From an uncultured Lachnospiraceae bacterium (lineage in GTDB: Bacteria; Bacillota; Clostridia; Lachnospirales; Lachnospiraceae): a DNA stretch of 29,635 nt. Below the pieces are notes generated by a model. That model ran no database searches, was not told where the DNA came from, and saw only the letters and a program-made list of their open reading frames with translations. Made by a program: the position numbers and the translations under genes. Positions 7,765-15,695 of the stretch are shown here, one piece after another. The stretch lies in the NCBI GenBank assembly GCA_910585825.1, contig CAJUEY010000033.1, positions 1 to 29,635 on the forward strand, given 5' to 3'. Every line of letters begins with the position of its first letter. Position 1 is the first letter of the stretch.

Positions 7765-9687
7765 ATGGCAAAGAATAATGCATATGATGCCAGCAGCATT
7801 GCTGTATTGGAAGGCCTTGAGGCTGTCCGGAAACGGCCGGGAATGTATATTGGCAGTGTTTCGAGAAAAGGCTTAAATCATTTGATATATGAAATCGTAG
7901 ATAATGCTGTGGATGAGCATCTGGCGGGTTTCTGTGATACGATATTTGTTACTCTGGAAAAAAACGGTTCCTGTACGGTTGAAGATAACGGACGCGGAAT
8001 CCCGGTGGGGATGCATGAAAAGGGGATGTCTGCGGCGCGTCTGGTATTTTCTACTCTGCATGCAGGAGGTAAATTTGACGATTCTGTGTATAAGACAAGC
8101 GGCGGACTGCACGGCGTAGGTTCTTCTGTGGTCAATGCCCTTTCTGTTTATATGGACGTGGAAATCAGCAGAGAAGGATATGTGCATCATGACCGGTATG
8201 AGAGGGGCATTCCTGTGGTAGAGCTGGAGAATGGTCTTTTGCCGAAACTGGGAAAGACGAAAAAGACAGGTACAAAAATCAATTTTCTGCCGGATGATGA
8301 AATTTTTGAAAAAACAAAATTTAAAGAAGATGAAGTAAAAAGCAGAATGCATGAAACCGCTTATTTGAACCCGAAACTCACGATTATTTATGAGGACAAA
8401 CGGGGAGAGGAAACGGAACATATTGAATATCACGAAGAGGAAGGCATCCGCGGCTTTGTAAAGGATTTGAATAAAAAGGCAGATGTGATTTGTGATATTA
8501 TTTATTTAAAAGGAGAAACAGAGGGAATTACGGTAGAGGCAGCGTTCCAGTATACCAATGAGTTTCATGAAAATGTACTTGGTTTCTGCAATAACATATA
8601 CAACGCAGAGGGTGGAACTCATCTCACCGGATTTAAAACGACTTTCACAACCGTAATCAACCAATATGCAAGAGAGCTTAATATTTTAAAAGAGAAAGAT
8701 GCGAATTTCACCGGAACAGATATCAGAAACGGAATGACGGCAGTGGTTTCCATCAAGCACCCTGCTCCCCGGTTTGAAGGGCAGACCAAAACCAAACTGG
8801 ATAATCAGGATGCGTCGAGAGCAGTAGGAAAAGTTACCGGAGATGAAATACAGCTCTATTTTGACAAAAACTTAGAAACCTTAAAGGCTGTGATTGGATG
8901 TGCGGAAAAAGCGGCAAAAATCCGTAAAAGCGAAGAAAAAGCCAGAACGAATCTTTTGACGAAACAGAAATTTTCCTTTGATTCCAATGGAAAGCTGGCA
9001 AACTGCGAGAGCAGAGACGCCTCTATTTGTGAAATTTTTATTGTGGAGGGAGATTCTGCAGGCGGGTCTGCAAAAACGGCAAGAGACCGGAGTTTTCAGG
9101 CAATTCTGCCCATCCGGGGGAAAATTTTAAATGTAGAAAAAGCAAGTATTGACAAGGTGTTGGCAAATGCAGAGATCAAGACCATGATCAATGCTTTTGG
9201 CTGCGGATTTTCCGAGGGTTACGGCAATGATTTTGATATTACAAAATTGCGGTATGACAAGATTATCATTATGGCTGACGCCGATGTAGACGGAGCGCAT
9301 ATTTCCACCCTGCTTCTCACCTTGTTTTACCGTTTTATGCCGGAGCTGATTTTTGAGGGACATGTCTATATCGCAATGCCGCCGCTGTATAAAGCGATTC
9401 CCTCCAGAGGAGAAGAGGAATATCTCTATGATGATGCTGCTTTGGAAAAATACAGAAAACGGCATAAGGGCAGTTTTACTTTGCAGAGATATAAAGGTTT
9501 GGGCGAAATGGATGCGGGGCAGTTGTGGGAGACGACATTAGACCCTAAGACCCGGATTTTAAAAAGAGTGGAGATTGAAGACGCCAGAATGGCTTCCGAT
9601 GTGACGGAAATGCTGATGGGGACGGATGTGCCGCCGAGAAAAGCCTTTATATATGAACATGCGAGGGATGCGGAGCTTGATGTGTAG
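7765..9687 (+). CDS. parE: Type IIA topoisomerase ATPase subunit (ParE/GyrB family)
   Basis: 640 residues from the ATG at 7765, preceded by GAGGAAG; an upstream in-frame ATG at 7711 lies inside the leader hairpin and is unlikely. It supplies ATP hydrolysis and the TOPRIM part of a DNA-passing topoisomerase, acting with the next gene. Visible motifs: VRKRPGMYIGS (21-31), the GHKL box EIVDNAVDE with Glu43 and Asn47, DNGRGIP, the ATP lid GGLHGVGSS (113-121), the TOPRIM EGDSAGG and DADVDG, and the C-terminal QRYKGLGEM. GyrB and ParE cannot be separated with certainty by eye. The downstream partner lacks a GyrA box, so I favour topoisomerase IV. Confidence 0.85.
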   Translation: MAKNNAYDASSIAVLEGLEAVRKRPGMYIGSVSRKGLNHLIYEIVDNAVDEHLAGFCDTIFVTLEKNGSCTVEDNGRGIPVGMHEKGMSAARLVFSTLHAGGKFDDSVYKTSGGLHGVGSSVVNALSVYMDVEISREGYVHHDRYERGIPVVELENGLLPKLGKTKKTGTKINFLPDDEIFEKTKFKEDEVKSRMHETAYLNPKLTIIYEDKRGEETEHIEYHEEEGIRGFVKDLNKKADVICDIIYLKGETEGITVEAAFQYTNEFHENVLGFCNNIYNAEGGTHLTGFKTTFTTVINQYARELNILKEKDANFTGTDIRNGMTAVVSIKHPAPRFEGQTKTKLDNQDASRAVGKVTGDEIQLYFDKNLETLKAVIGCAEKAAKIRKSEEKARTNLLTKQKFSFDSNGKLANCESRDASICEIFIVEGDSAGGSAKTARDRSFQAILPIRGKILNVEKASIDKVLANAEIKTMINAFGCGFSEGYGNDFDITKLRYDKIIIMADADVDGAHISTLLLTLFYRFMPELIFEGHVYIAMPPLYKAIPSRGEEEYLYDDAALEKYRKRHKGSFTLQRYKGLGEMDAGQLWETTLDPKTRILKRVEIEDARMASDVTEMLMGTDVPPRKAFIYEHARDAELDV

Positions 9688-9691
9688 AGAG

Positions 9692-9787
9692 GGGTATCCC
9701 TTTATGTGCTAAAAAGATGCACAATATTAATGAAACACCCTCCGGGTATCCCTTTATGTGCTAAAAAGATGCACAATATTAATGAAA
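9692..9787 (+). repeat. Two tandem identical 44-base leader modules before parC
   Basis: Copies at 9692-9735 and 9744-9787 are identical over 44 bases (GGGTATCCCTTTATGTGC ... ATTAATGAAA), with a 52-bp period. Each contains the hairpin TGTGC/GCACA with an A-rich 9-base loop (9705-9723 and 9757-9775) and reads ATG TGC TAA at the conserved ATG. They fill nearly the whole gap between the parE stop and parC, and I see no separate promoter there, so they would lie within a parE-parC transcript. Confidence 0.75.
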
Positions 9788-9802
9788 GTGAGATTATAAG
9801 AC

Positions 9803-12043
9803 ATGAATGAGACGGAACAGATTATTCGGACAGAATATTCGGAGCTGATGCAGAAATCTTATATTGATTATGCTATGAGCGTAATTATTGCAAGAGCGCT
9901 GCCGGATGTACGGGACGGATTAAAGCCGGTGCAGCGCAGGACGCTTTACGATATGCATGAACTGGGCATCCGGTATGACAAGCCTTACCGGAAATGCGCC
10001 CGTATCGTGGGAGATACCATGGGTAAATATCACCCCCACGGCGACAGCTCTATTTATGATGCATTGGTTGTCATGGCGCAGGATTTTAAAAAAGGAATGC
10101 CGCTTGTAGACGGACACGGCAATTTTGGCTCCATTGAAGGCGACGGCGCTGCAGCCATGCGTTATACAGAAGCGCGTCTGCAGAAAATCACGCAGGAGGC
10201 TTATCTTTCTGATCTGGACAAAAACGTAGTGGATTTCGGACCAAATTTTGATGAAACGGAAAAAGAACCTGTAGTGCTTCCGGTTAAAGTGCCGAATATC
10301 TTAATCAACGGAGCGGAGGGGATTGCCGTCGGTATGGCCACCAGTATTCCGCCCCATAATTTCGGAGAGGTTATCGAAGGCGTAAAAGCCTACATGAAAA
10401 ATCCGGATATCAATACAGAGCAGATGTTAGAATACATCCAAGGGCCGGATTTTCCCACCGGCGGAATCGTAGTCAACAAAGATGATCTGCTTTCAATCTA
10501 TTCCACCGGAACAGGAAAAATAAAAATCCGGGGAAGAGTGGAAATTGAAAAAGGCAAAGGCGGAAAAGAAAAAATCGTTATCACAGAAATTCCCTATACG
10601 ATGATAGGGCTCGGCATCGGCAAATTTTTAAATGACGTTTACAATCTGGTGGAGACAAAGAAAACCACGGATATTGTGGATATTTCCAATCAGTCTTCCA
10701 AAGAAGGCATCCGCATTGTCATTGAAGTGAAACGGGGCGCAGATGCAGAACGGATTTGCAATCTTTTGTATAAAAAGACAAGACTGGAGGATACCTTTGG
10801 CGTAAATATGCTTGCAGTAGCAGACGGCAAGCCAGAGACAATGGGATTAGTGCCCATGATTCGTCATCATGTCAACTTTCAGTATGAGACTGCCACCAGA
10901 AAATATAAGACGCTTCTTCAAAAGGAGTTGGAAAAACAAGAAATTCAGGAGGGATTAATCAAAGCCTGTGACGTAATTGATTTGATTATTGAGATCCTGC
11001 GGGGCAGTAAAAATATCAAAGAGGCAAAAGCCTGTCTGATAGAAGGCGCTACCGGGACGATCAAATTTAAGAGCGAAAAGTCCAAAAAGCAGGCGGCAAA
11101 ACTTCGTTTTACAGAGCGGCAGGCGACAGCAATTCTGGAAATGCGTCTGTATAAGCTGATCGGCCTGGAAATAGAAGCTCTTTTAAAAGAACACGAGGAG
11201 ACTTTAAAAAATATAGAAAAATACGAAACTATTTTAGGAAGCCGCGCCGCAATGGCGAAAGTCATTATCAAAGAGCTGGACGCTTTCAAAAAAGAGTATG
11301 CCATTCCAAGGAAGACGACCATTGAAAACGGCAGGGAAATTGTCCTGGAGGAGCCTAAAATAGAAGAGATGGAAGTCGTCTTTTTGATGGATCGGTTCGG
11401 TTATGCCAAAACCATAGATGTAACTGCTTACGAACGAAACAAAGAGGCGGCAGACAGTGAAAACCGATATGTGATTCTCTGCAAAAATACAGATAAGATT
11501 GGAATTTTTACAAATCTGGGACAGATGCATCTGCTAAAGGTGTCAGATCTTCCCCACGGAAAGTTCCGGGATAAGGGACAGCCCATTGATAATGTCAGCA
11601 ATTATAACAGCAGTGAAGAAAACCTGATTTTTGTGGTTTCTCTGATGCAGATGAAGGAACAGAAATTATTATTTGTTACGAAAACAGGAATGCTCAAAAT
11701 TGTCGGGGGCGCAGAATTTGACGTTGCAAAACGGACGACGGCAGCGACGAAGTTAAGCAGTGGAGATGAAGTGCTTTTGATTGGATTTTATGAAGAAGGG
11801 CAGCATCTGGTTCTGCAGTCAAAAAAGAGTATGTTTCTTCGATTGGAGGCATCCACGATACCAGAGAAGAAAAAGGGAGCCGTCGGCGTTCGGGGAATGA
11901 AACTTTCCGGAGAAGATGAACTGGAGGCGGCATATCTGATGGCGCCTGGAGAGAGCAAAAAGATTTTGTTAAAAGATAAGGAACTGGAGCTGAACCGGCT
12001 TCGGATTGGGAATCGGGATACAAAAGGTGTGAAACGTGGATAA
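9803..12043 (+). CDS. parC: Type IIA topoisomerase cleavage subunit (ParC/GyrA family)
   Basis: 746 residues. The breakage-reunion domain is clear: DYAMSVIIARALPDVRDGLKPVQRR (23-46), the quinolone region HPHGDSSIYD with Ser82 and Asp86 at the E. coli GyrA Ser83/Asp87 positions, and the catalytic tyrosine Tyr121 in AAAMRYTEARL. A coiled-coil tower spans about 350-480 and beta-pinwheel blades about 500-735. I find no Q-R-R-G-G-K-G GyrA box, the motif that lets gyrase wrap DNA and add negative supercoils, so a decatenase (topoisomerase IV) role is favoured. The core sequence (PLVDGHGNFGS) is nevertheless gyrase-like. It follows parE after 115 bp filled by two leader modules. Quinolone positions are wild type. 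Confidence 0.85.
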   Translation: MNETEQIIRTEYSELMQKSYIDYAMSVIIARALPDVRDGLKPVQRRTLYDMHELGIRYDKPYRKCARIVGDTMGKYHPHGDSSIYDALVVMAQDFKKGMPLVDGHGNFGSIEGDGAAAMRYTEARLQKITQEAYLSDLDKNVVDFGPNFDETEKEPVVLPVKVPNILINGAEGIAVGMATSIPPHNFGEVIEGVKAYMKNPDINTEQMLEYIQGPDFPTGGIVVNKDDLLSIYSTGTGKIKIRGRVEIEKGKGGKEKIVITEIPYTMIGLGIGKFLNDVYNLVETKKTTDIVDISNQSSKEGIRIVIEVKRGADAERICNLLYKKTRLEDTFGVNMLAVADGKPETMGLVPMIRHHVNFQYETATRKYKTLLQKELEKQEIQEGLIKACDVIDLIIEILRGSKNIKEAKACLIEGATGTIKFKSEKSKKQAAKLRFTERQATAILEMRLYKLIGLEIEALLKEHEETLKNIEKYETILGSRAAMAKVIIKELDAFKKEYAIPRKTTIENGREIVLEEPKIEEMEVVFLMDRFGYAKTIDVTAYERNKEAADSENRYVILCKNTDKIGIFTNLGQMHLLKVSDLPHGKFRDKGQPIDNVSNYNSSEENLIFVVSLMQMKEQKLLFVTKTGMLKIVGGAEFDVAKRTTAATKLSSGDEVLLIGFYEEGQHLVLQSKKSMFLRLEASTIPEKKKGAVGVRGMKLSGEDELEAAYLMAPGESKKILLKDKELELNRLRIGNRDTKGVKRG

Positions 12044-12062
12044 GACAGGATGGGGGTTGTTT

Positions 12063-12098
12063 TGAGCATAAAAGAATTATGCTCACTGCCCGAATGGG
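12063..12098 (+). other. Hairpins just downstream of parC
   Basis: TGAGCATAA (12063-12071) and TTATGCTCA (12077-12085) form a perfect 9-bp stem with a 5-base loop, followed by CCC-GAAT-GGG (12089-12098). It lies 20 bases after the parC stop. There is no U-run, so a classical intrinsic terminator is doubtful; it could protect a 3' end or be another structured element. Confidence 0.45.
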
Positions 12099-12190
12099 AT
12101 AGATACTGTAAAAATAAACCTTAATTGACTTTTGGCTATGGCCATGTTATCGTTTTGATTGTAAAAACAAGTATGATCGTAAGACGGACT

Positions 12191-12244
12191 TTATGACTGC
12201 TTTCTTCAGATATGTATTTATATATTTGGCGTGAGCAGTCATAA
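12191..12244. repeat. 11-bp perfect inverted repeat, 54 bp end to end
   Basis: TTATGACTGCT at 12191-12201 and AGCAGTCATAA at 12234-12244 are exact reverse complements around a 32-base AT-rich loop. CGGGTTTT follows on the plus strand. The surrounding 12044-12309 stretch has no convincing gene, so this may be the end of a small element or a weak terminator. Confidence 0.45.
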
Positions 12245-12309
12245 CGGGTTTTAAGTATGATAGGGTGGGAGTTTTACGCTCATACGATGGATTCATTTTT
12301 CAAAAATAA

Positions 12310-12681
12310 AAAGAGGTAGGAAAAGAGATCGCTTTCTATAACACGCATTTAAGCTGGGAAGATATGGAGCTTCGGGCACAGCAGATGGACGAGCTGATAG
12401 CTGCATTGGGTGGAGATTCCTGCGAGTATAAAATCATCGTTGGAGATTTTAACGCAGACCAGGCTACGGAAGAATTCGATGCCTTCACAGAAAACTACAG
12501 CATTTCAAACGGAAAAGACGGAGAATGGCTGGATACTTACACGGAAGAAGATGATTCCATGCAGGTGAAAAGCGTAGATAATGTCATTGTTTCCAAAAAC
12601 ATTACGATTGAAAGTGTGAAAATGGTTGATAACGATCTGTCTGACCACAATCCGATGGTAGTAGAATTGACTCTCAACTAA
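12310..12681 (+). pseudogene. C-terminal fragment of an endonuclease/exonuclease/phosphatase family protein
   Basis: The open frame from 12310 (just after an in-frame TAA) reads EIAFYNTHLSWEDMELRAQQ..., then IIVGDFNAD and ends with DNVIVSKNI ... LSDHNPMVVEL. These are the central and last conserved blocks of the EEP (DNase I-like) fold: the GDFN motif and the catalytic SDHNP. Only about 120 residues remain of a usual 250-300. The catalytic N-terminal block with the metal-binding Glu and a credible start with ribosome site are missing. The first in-frame ATG (12364) lies inside the conserved region, so this is a 5'-truncated pseudogene. Confidence 0.75.
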
Positions 12682-12756
12682 TGTATAATAAACATTCCAA
12701 TGGAGTGTATGATATTAACATAAAGAAAACAGAGCTGTTGAAAAACAGATAAAATC

Positions 12757-12811
12757 TGCAGGATATAGCATCCAAAACGTTTAGGCTGCTATATCCTGCA
12801 TTATTTTTGCC
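12757..12811 (+). terminator. Strong intrinsic terminator
   Basis: TGCAGGATATAGCA (12757-12770) and TGCTATATCCTGCA (12787-12800) form a perfect 14-bp stem with a 16-base loop, followed by TTATTTTTGCC. It closes the EEP fragment region and separates it from the folC leader. Confidence 0.8.
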
Positions 12812-12900
12812 TTTTTAAGGAAGACAACGTTATTTTTCTTATTTTTACAAGAAAAGAAATTTTCTCAATAATTAGACATTTTTTACCGTATCTGGTATCT

Positions 12901-13053
12901 TATACATTAAGCGACCGCTCTGAAAGAGCGTGTCATACTGGGATGCCCGGAGGGTATACATTAAGCGACCGCTCTGAAAGAGCGTGTCAAATTGGGATGC
13001 CCGGAGGGTATACATTAAGCGACCGCTCTGAAGGAGCGTGTCATACTGGGATG
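12901..13053 (+). repeat. 54-bp tandem hairpin repeat, 2.8 copies, upstream of folC
   Basis: Units start at 12901, 12955 and 13009; the third stops after 45 bases. Each begins TATACATTAAGCGACCGC and carries the hairpin GAC-CGCTCT-GAA-AGAGCG-T-GTC (nine pairs with a bulged T); the third copy has GGAGCG, still pairing through a wobble. Unit junctions add a second dyad, ATGCCC-GGA-GGGTAT. Only three bases differ among the copies. The array ends 53 bases before the folC ATG, so it would be in its leader. No spacers intervene, so it is not a CRISPR. Confidence 0.8.
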
Positions 13054-13106
13054 TTTGGAAGAATATTTGGAAAGAAAAAATCGGAAAGGACAGAACGGGA
13101 TAAAAT

Positions 13107-14396
13107 ATGAATTATGCAGAGGCAGTACAATTTCACGAAGAGATCAAAAAATATGGCAGCATCTTAGGTCTTTCCAGTATTCGTGCACTGATGCATGAAC
13201 TGGGAGACGTCTGGAAGGAATTAAACATCGTGCATATTGCAGGAACCAATGGAAAAGGTTCTGTCTGCTGTTTTCTGGCATCGGCTTTCAAAGAGGCGGG
13301 ATATCTGACCGGACAGTTTTATTCTCCGGAAGTGTTTGATTTGCGAGAGGTTTATCAGATCGGTGGAGAATGGATTGAGAAAGAAGAATACGCATCCTGC
13401 ATGAAAGAAGTTTCGGCTGCCTGTGAGAAGATGGTGCAGAAAGGTTTTTCTCATCCAACGGTTTTTGAAGTAGAAACAGCCCTTGCGTTTCTCTGGTTTT
13501 TCCGCAGAAAGTGTGATATTGTTTTACTGGAAACCGGTATGGGAGGGGAAACAGATGCCACAAATTTGATGGAACAGCCGCTGTGCAGCGTATTTGCGTC
13601 TATCAGCCTGGATCATATGGCGTTTCTTGGTGATTCCATCGAGAAGATTGCAGAAGTAAAATCGGGAATCATCAAAAAAAACTGTCCCGTCGTTACAATA
13701 AAGCAGCAGCCGGGCGTAGAGCAGATTTTACGGAAGAAAGCGGAAGAATTACATGCTGATTATCATATTGCGCCAGCGATTGCAGAAAGTAAGATCAAAG
13801 ACGGCCGGCTGACGTTTATTTATCCGGGGCTGGGCGAGGTAAAGCTGTCTATGACCGGAAGCTATCAAACAGAAAATGCCGCGCTTGCCATAAGAACCCT
13901 TCAGATATTGGGAAAACGCGGTTATTTTGTTACAAAAATGCAGATATTAAAAGGAGTAGAAAAAGCAAAGTGGAGCGGCAGATTTGAATGTCTGTCAAAG
14001 AATCCTTTATTCTATATAGATGGAGCCCATAATACAGCGGCGGCAGAAGAATTAAGCGTAAGCCTGATGCAGCATTTTCCGAATTTGAAGCGAATCGGAA
14101 TTATGGGTGTAATGGCAGATAAACCTTACCGGGAGATGATACATATTTTAGAGCCCGAATTTGAAACCATTTATACGGTGACGCCGGATAACAAAAGGTC
14201 ATTGTCTGCAGAAAAACTTGCGGAAGAATGGAGGCGGCAGGGCGTGGGAGCCATTGCCAAAGAAAGCGTGCAGGATGCTGTAAAAGCTGCTTATGATGAG
14301 GCGGAGGCAGACGGCGAAGCTGCTGTGGTTATCGCCTTTGGTTCTTTATATTATCTGAAAGAGGTAAAATGTGCATTATATGAAATCAAAAAATAA
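13107..14396 (+). CDS. folC: Folylpolyglutamate / dihydrofolate synthase
   Basis: 429 residues, normal for FolC. It ligates glutamate to (dihydro)folate with ATP, retaining folates in the cell. The Mur-ligase P-loop GTNGKGS is at 46-52. Then come ETGMGGETDATN, the DHMAFLGDSIEKIAEVKSGI block with the lysine that is usually carbamylated, and the C-terminal IDGAHNTAAAEEL. An AAAGGA-type site (about 13084) precedes the ATG but spacing is long, so the start is supported mainly by the typical N-terminus (MNYAEAVQFHEE). It overlaps the next gene, indicating translational coupling. Three tandem hairpins lie in the leader. A THF riboswitch is not evident. Confidence 0.95.
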   Translation: MNYAEAVQFHEEIKKYGSILGLSSIRALMHELGDVWKELNIVHIAGTNGKGSVCCFLASAFKEAGYLTGQFYSPEVFDLREVYQIGGEWIEKEEYASCMKEVSAACEKMVQKGFSHPTVFEVETALAFLWFFRRKCDIVLLETGMGGETDATNLMEQPLCSVFASISLDHMAFLGDSIEKIAEVKSGIIKKNCPVVTIKQQPGVEQILRKKAEELHADYHIAPAIAESKIKDGRLTFIYPGLGEVKLSMTGSYQTENAALAIRTLQILGKRGYFVTKMQILKGVEKAKWSGRFECLSKNPLFYIDGAHNTAAAEELSVSLMQHFPNLKRIGIMGVMADKPYREMIHILEPEFETIYTVTPDNKRSLSAEKLAEEWRRQGVGAIAKESVQDAVKAAYDEAEADGEAAVVIAFGSLYYLKEVKCALYEIKK

Positions 14397-15678
14397 TAAG
14401 GAAATGGAAAGCAAATTATATCAGTGTTTGTTAAACGGAGAATTCGGCATTGAAAAAGAATCTCTCCGGGTGAATGCAGACGGATACCTGGCGGATACTG
14501 CGCATCCGGAAGGGTTGAGCGATAAAATCAGCCGGGATTTCAGTGAAGGACAGGTGGAGTTTATCAGCGGCGTATACGATAATTTGGAAGATGCCTGTGA
14601 TGAGATTTGCGACCTTCAATGTATCATAGAAGGAGCGGTTTTAAACCGTCCGGGCGGCGGAGAATATATCTGGACTTACTCCAATCCGCCGTTATTTAAA
14701 AAAGAAGGAAATATCAGGATTGCAGAGTTTTCGGAAGGAAAGAAAGAAAAAACAACATACCGGGAATATCTTGCCGAAAAATACGGAAAGATTAAGATGC
14801 TTTTTTCCGGCGTGCATTTCAATTATTCCATGCCGGAGACGTTTTTTGAGCTGCTTTTGAAAAAATTTCCGGAGCAGAGCCTTCCTAAGCTGAAAAGTGA
14901 ATGGTATGTAAAGCTTGCAGATATATTGATGTCAGACAGCTGGCTGATTGTGGCATTCACTTCTGCAAGTCCGACGGCAGATCCGGAATTTTTAAAAGGG
15001 ATTGGAGTACCGGAAGAAGAGTGGGAATCCTATGCTTCTTTTCGCAACAGTCCTTATGGTTACTGGAATTTGTTCCTTCCCGAATTATCTTATGCAGATT
15101 TTGACAGTTATGTAAACAGCATTGACGGTTATATCAAAGACGGTTCCATTCAGTCGGTTCAGGAGCTGTATTATCCGATTCGCTTAAAACCTGCCGGGGA
15201 AAATACATTGGAAAATCTTAGAAAAAACGGAGTCAATCATATAGAATTGCGTATGCTGGATTTAAATCCTATGTGCTGTGCCGGAGTAGCAAGAAGGGAT
15301 CTTTCTTTTATCCGTTATCTGATTGTATTCCGGGCGGCAGAATTATTGGATTTATGGGAAGGTACAGGAAATATAAAAGAAGAAATGTCGGAGCGGGAAC
15401 GGCTTATTTGGCATCGCCAGGCAGCCAGAATCCATTTCTGGGAGGAGAATCCGGATGCCAAATCTAAGGCATTGCGCCTGCTTGAAGATATGAAATGTTT
15501 TTATATGGAATATGGAAAAAAAGCAGTATTTTTTCCGGAGTATGATGCGATTGCAGAAGTCATAGAATTTCAAAGACAAAAGATTTTGAACCCGGACAGG
15601 CGTTATGCCAATCAGATTCGGGAAAAGTATCAGTCAGATTATATTGCCGTGAGAATGCGGGAAATTTTTTATGAATGA
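14371..15678 (+). CDS. gshA: Glutamate-cysteine ligase
   Basis: About 435 residues. It joins glutamate and cysteine to gamma-glutamylcysteine using ATP. The family pattern GEFGIEKESLRV lies near residues 22-33, followed by DFSEGQVEFISGV, HFNYSMPE and ELRMLDLNPMCCAGV, as in the E. coli GshA and GshF N-terminal type. The GTG at 14371 has GAGG six bases upstream; ATGs at 14380 or 14404 are alternatives with worse spacing. It overlaps folC by 26 bp. No ATP-grasp glutathione synthetase domain is fused or adjacent, so within this window only gamma-glutamylcysteine could be made. Coupling with folC is a packing feature without an obvious metabolic reason. Confidence 0.9.
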   Translation: MHYMKSKNNKEMESKLYQCLLNGEFGIEKESLRVNADGYLADTAHPEGLSDKISRDFSEGQVEFISGVYDNLEDACDEICDLQCIIEGAVLNRPGGGEYIWTYSNPPLFKKEGNIRIAEFSEGKKEKTTYREYLAEKYGKIKMLFSGVHFNYSMPETFFELLLKKFPEQSLPKLKSEWYVKLADILMSDSWLIVAFTSASPTADPEFLKGIGVPEEEWESYASFRNSPYGYWNLFLPELSYADFDSYVNSIDGYIKDGSIQSVQELYYPIRLKPAGENTLENLRKNGVNHIELRMLDLNPMCCAGVARRDLSFIRYLIVFRAAELLDLWEGTGNIKEEMSERERLIWHRQAARIHFWEENPDAKSKALRLLEDMKCFYMEYGKKAVFFPEYDAIAEVIEFQRQKILNPDRRYANQIREKYQSDYIAVRMREIFYE

Positions 15679-15695
15679 ACGGGGGATGAAATCGT

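Noticed and set aside
12901..13053. CRISPR array
   Set aside because: The three units are contiguous with no variable spacers and no cas genes nearby.
13054..13106. THF riboswitch for folC
   Set aside because: I do not see its conserved core sequences; the leader is taken up by the 54-bp repeats.
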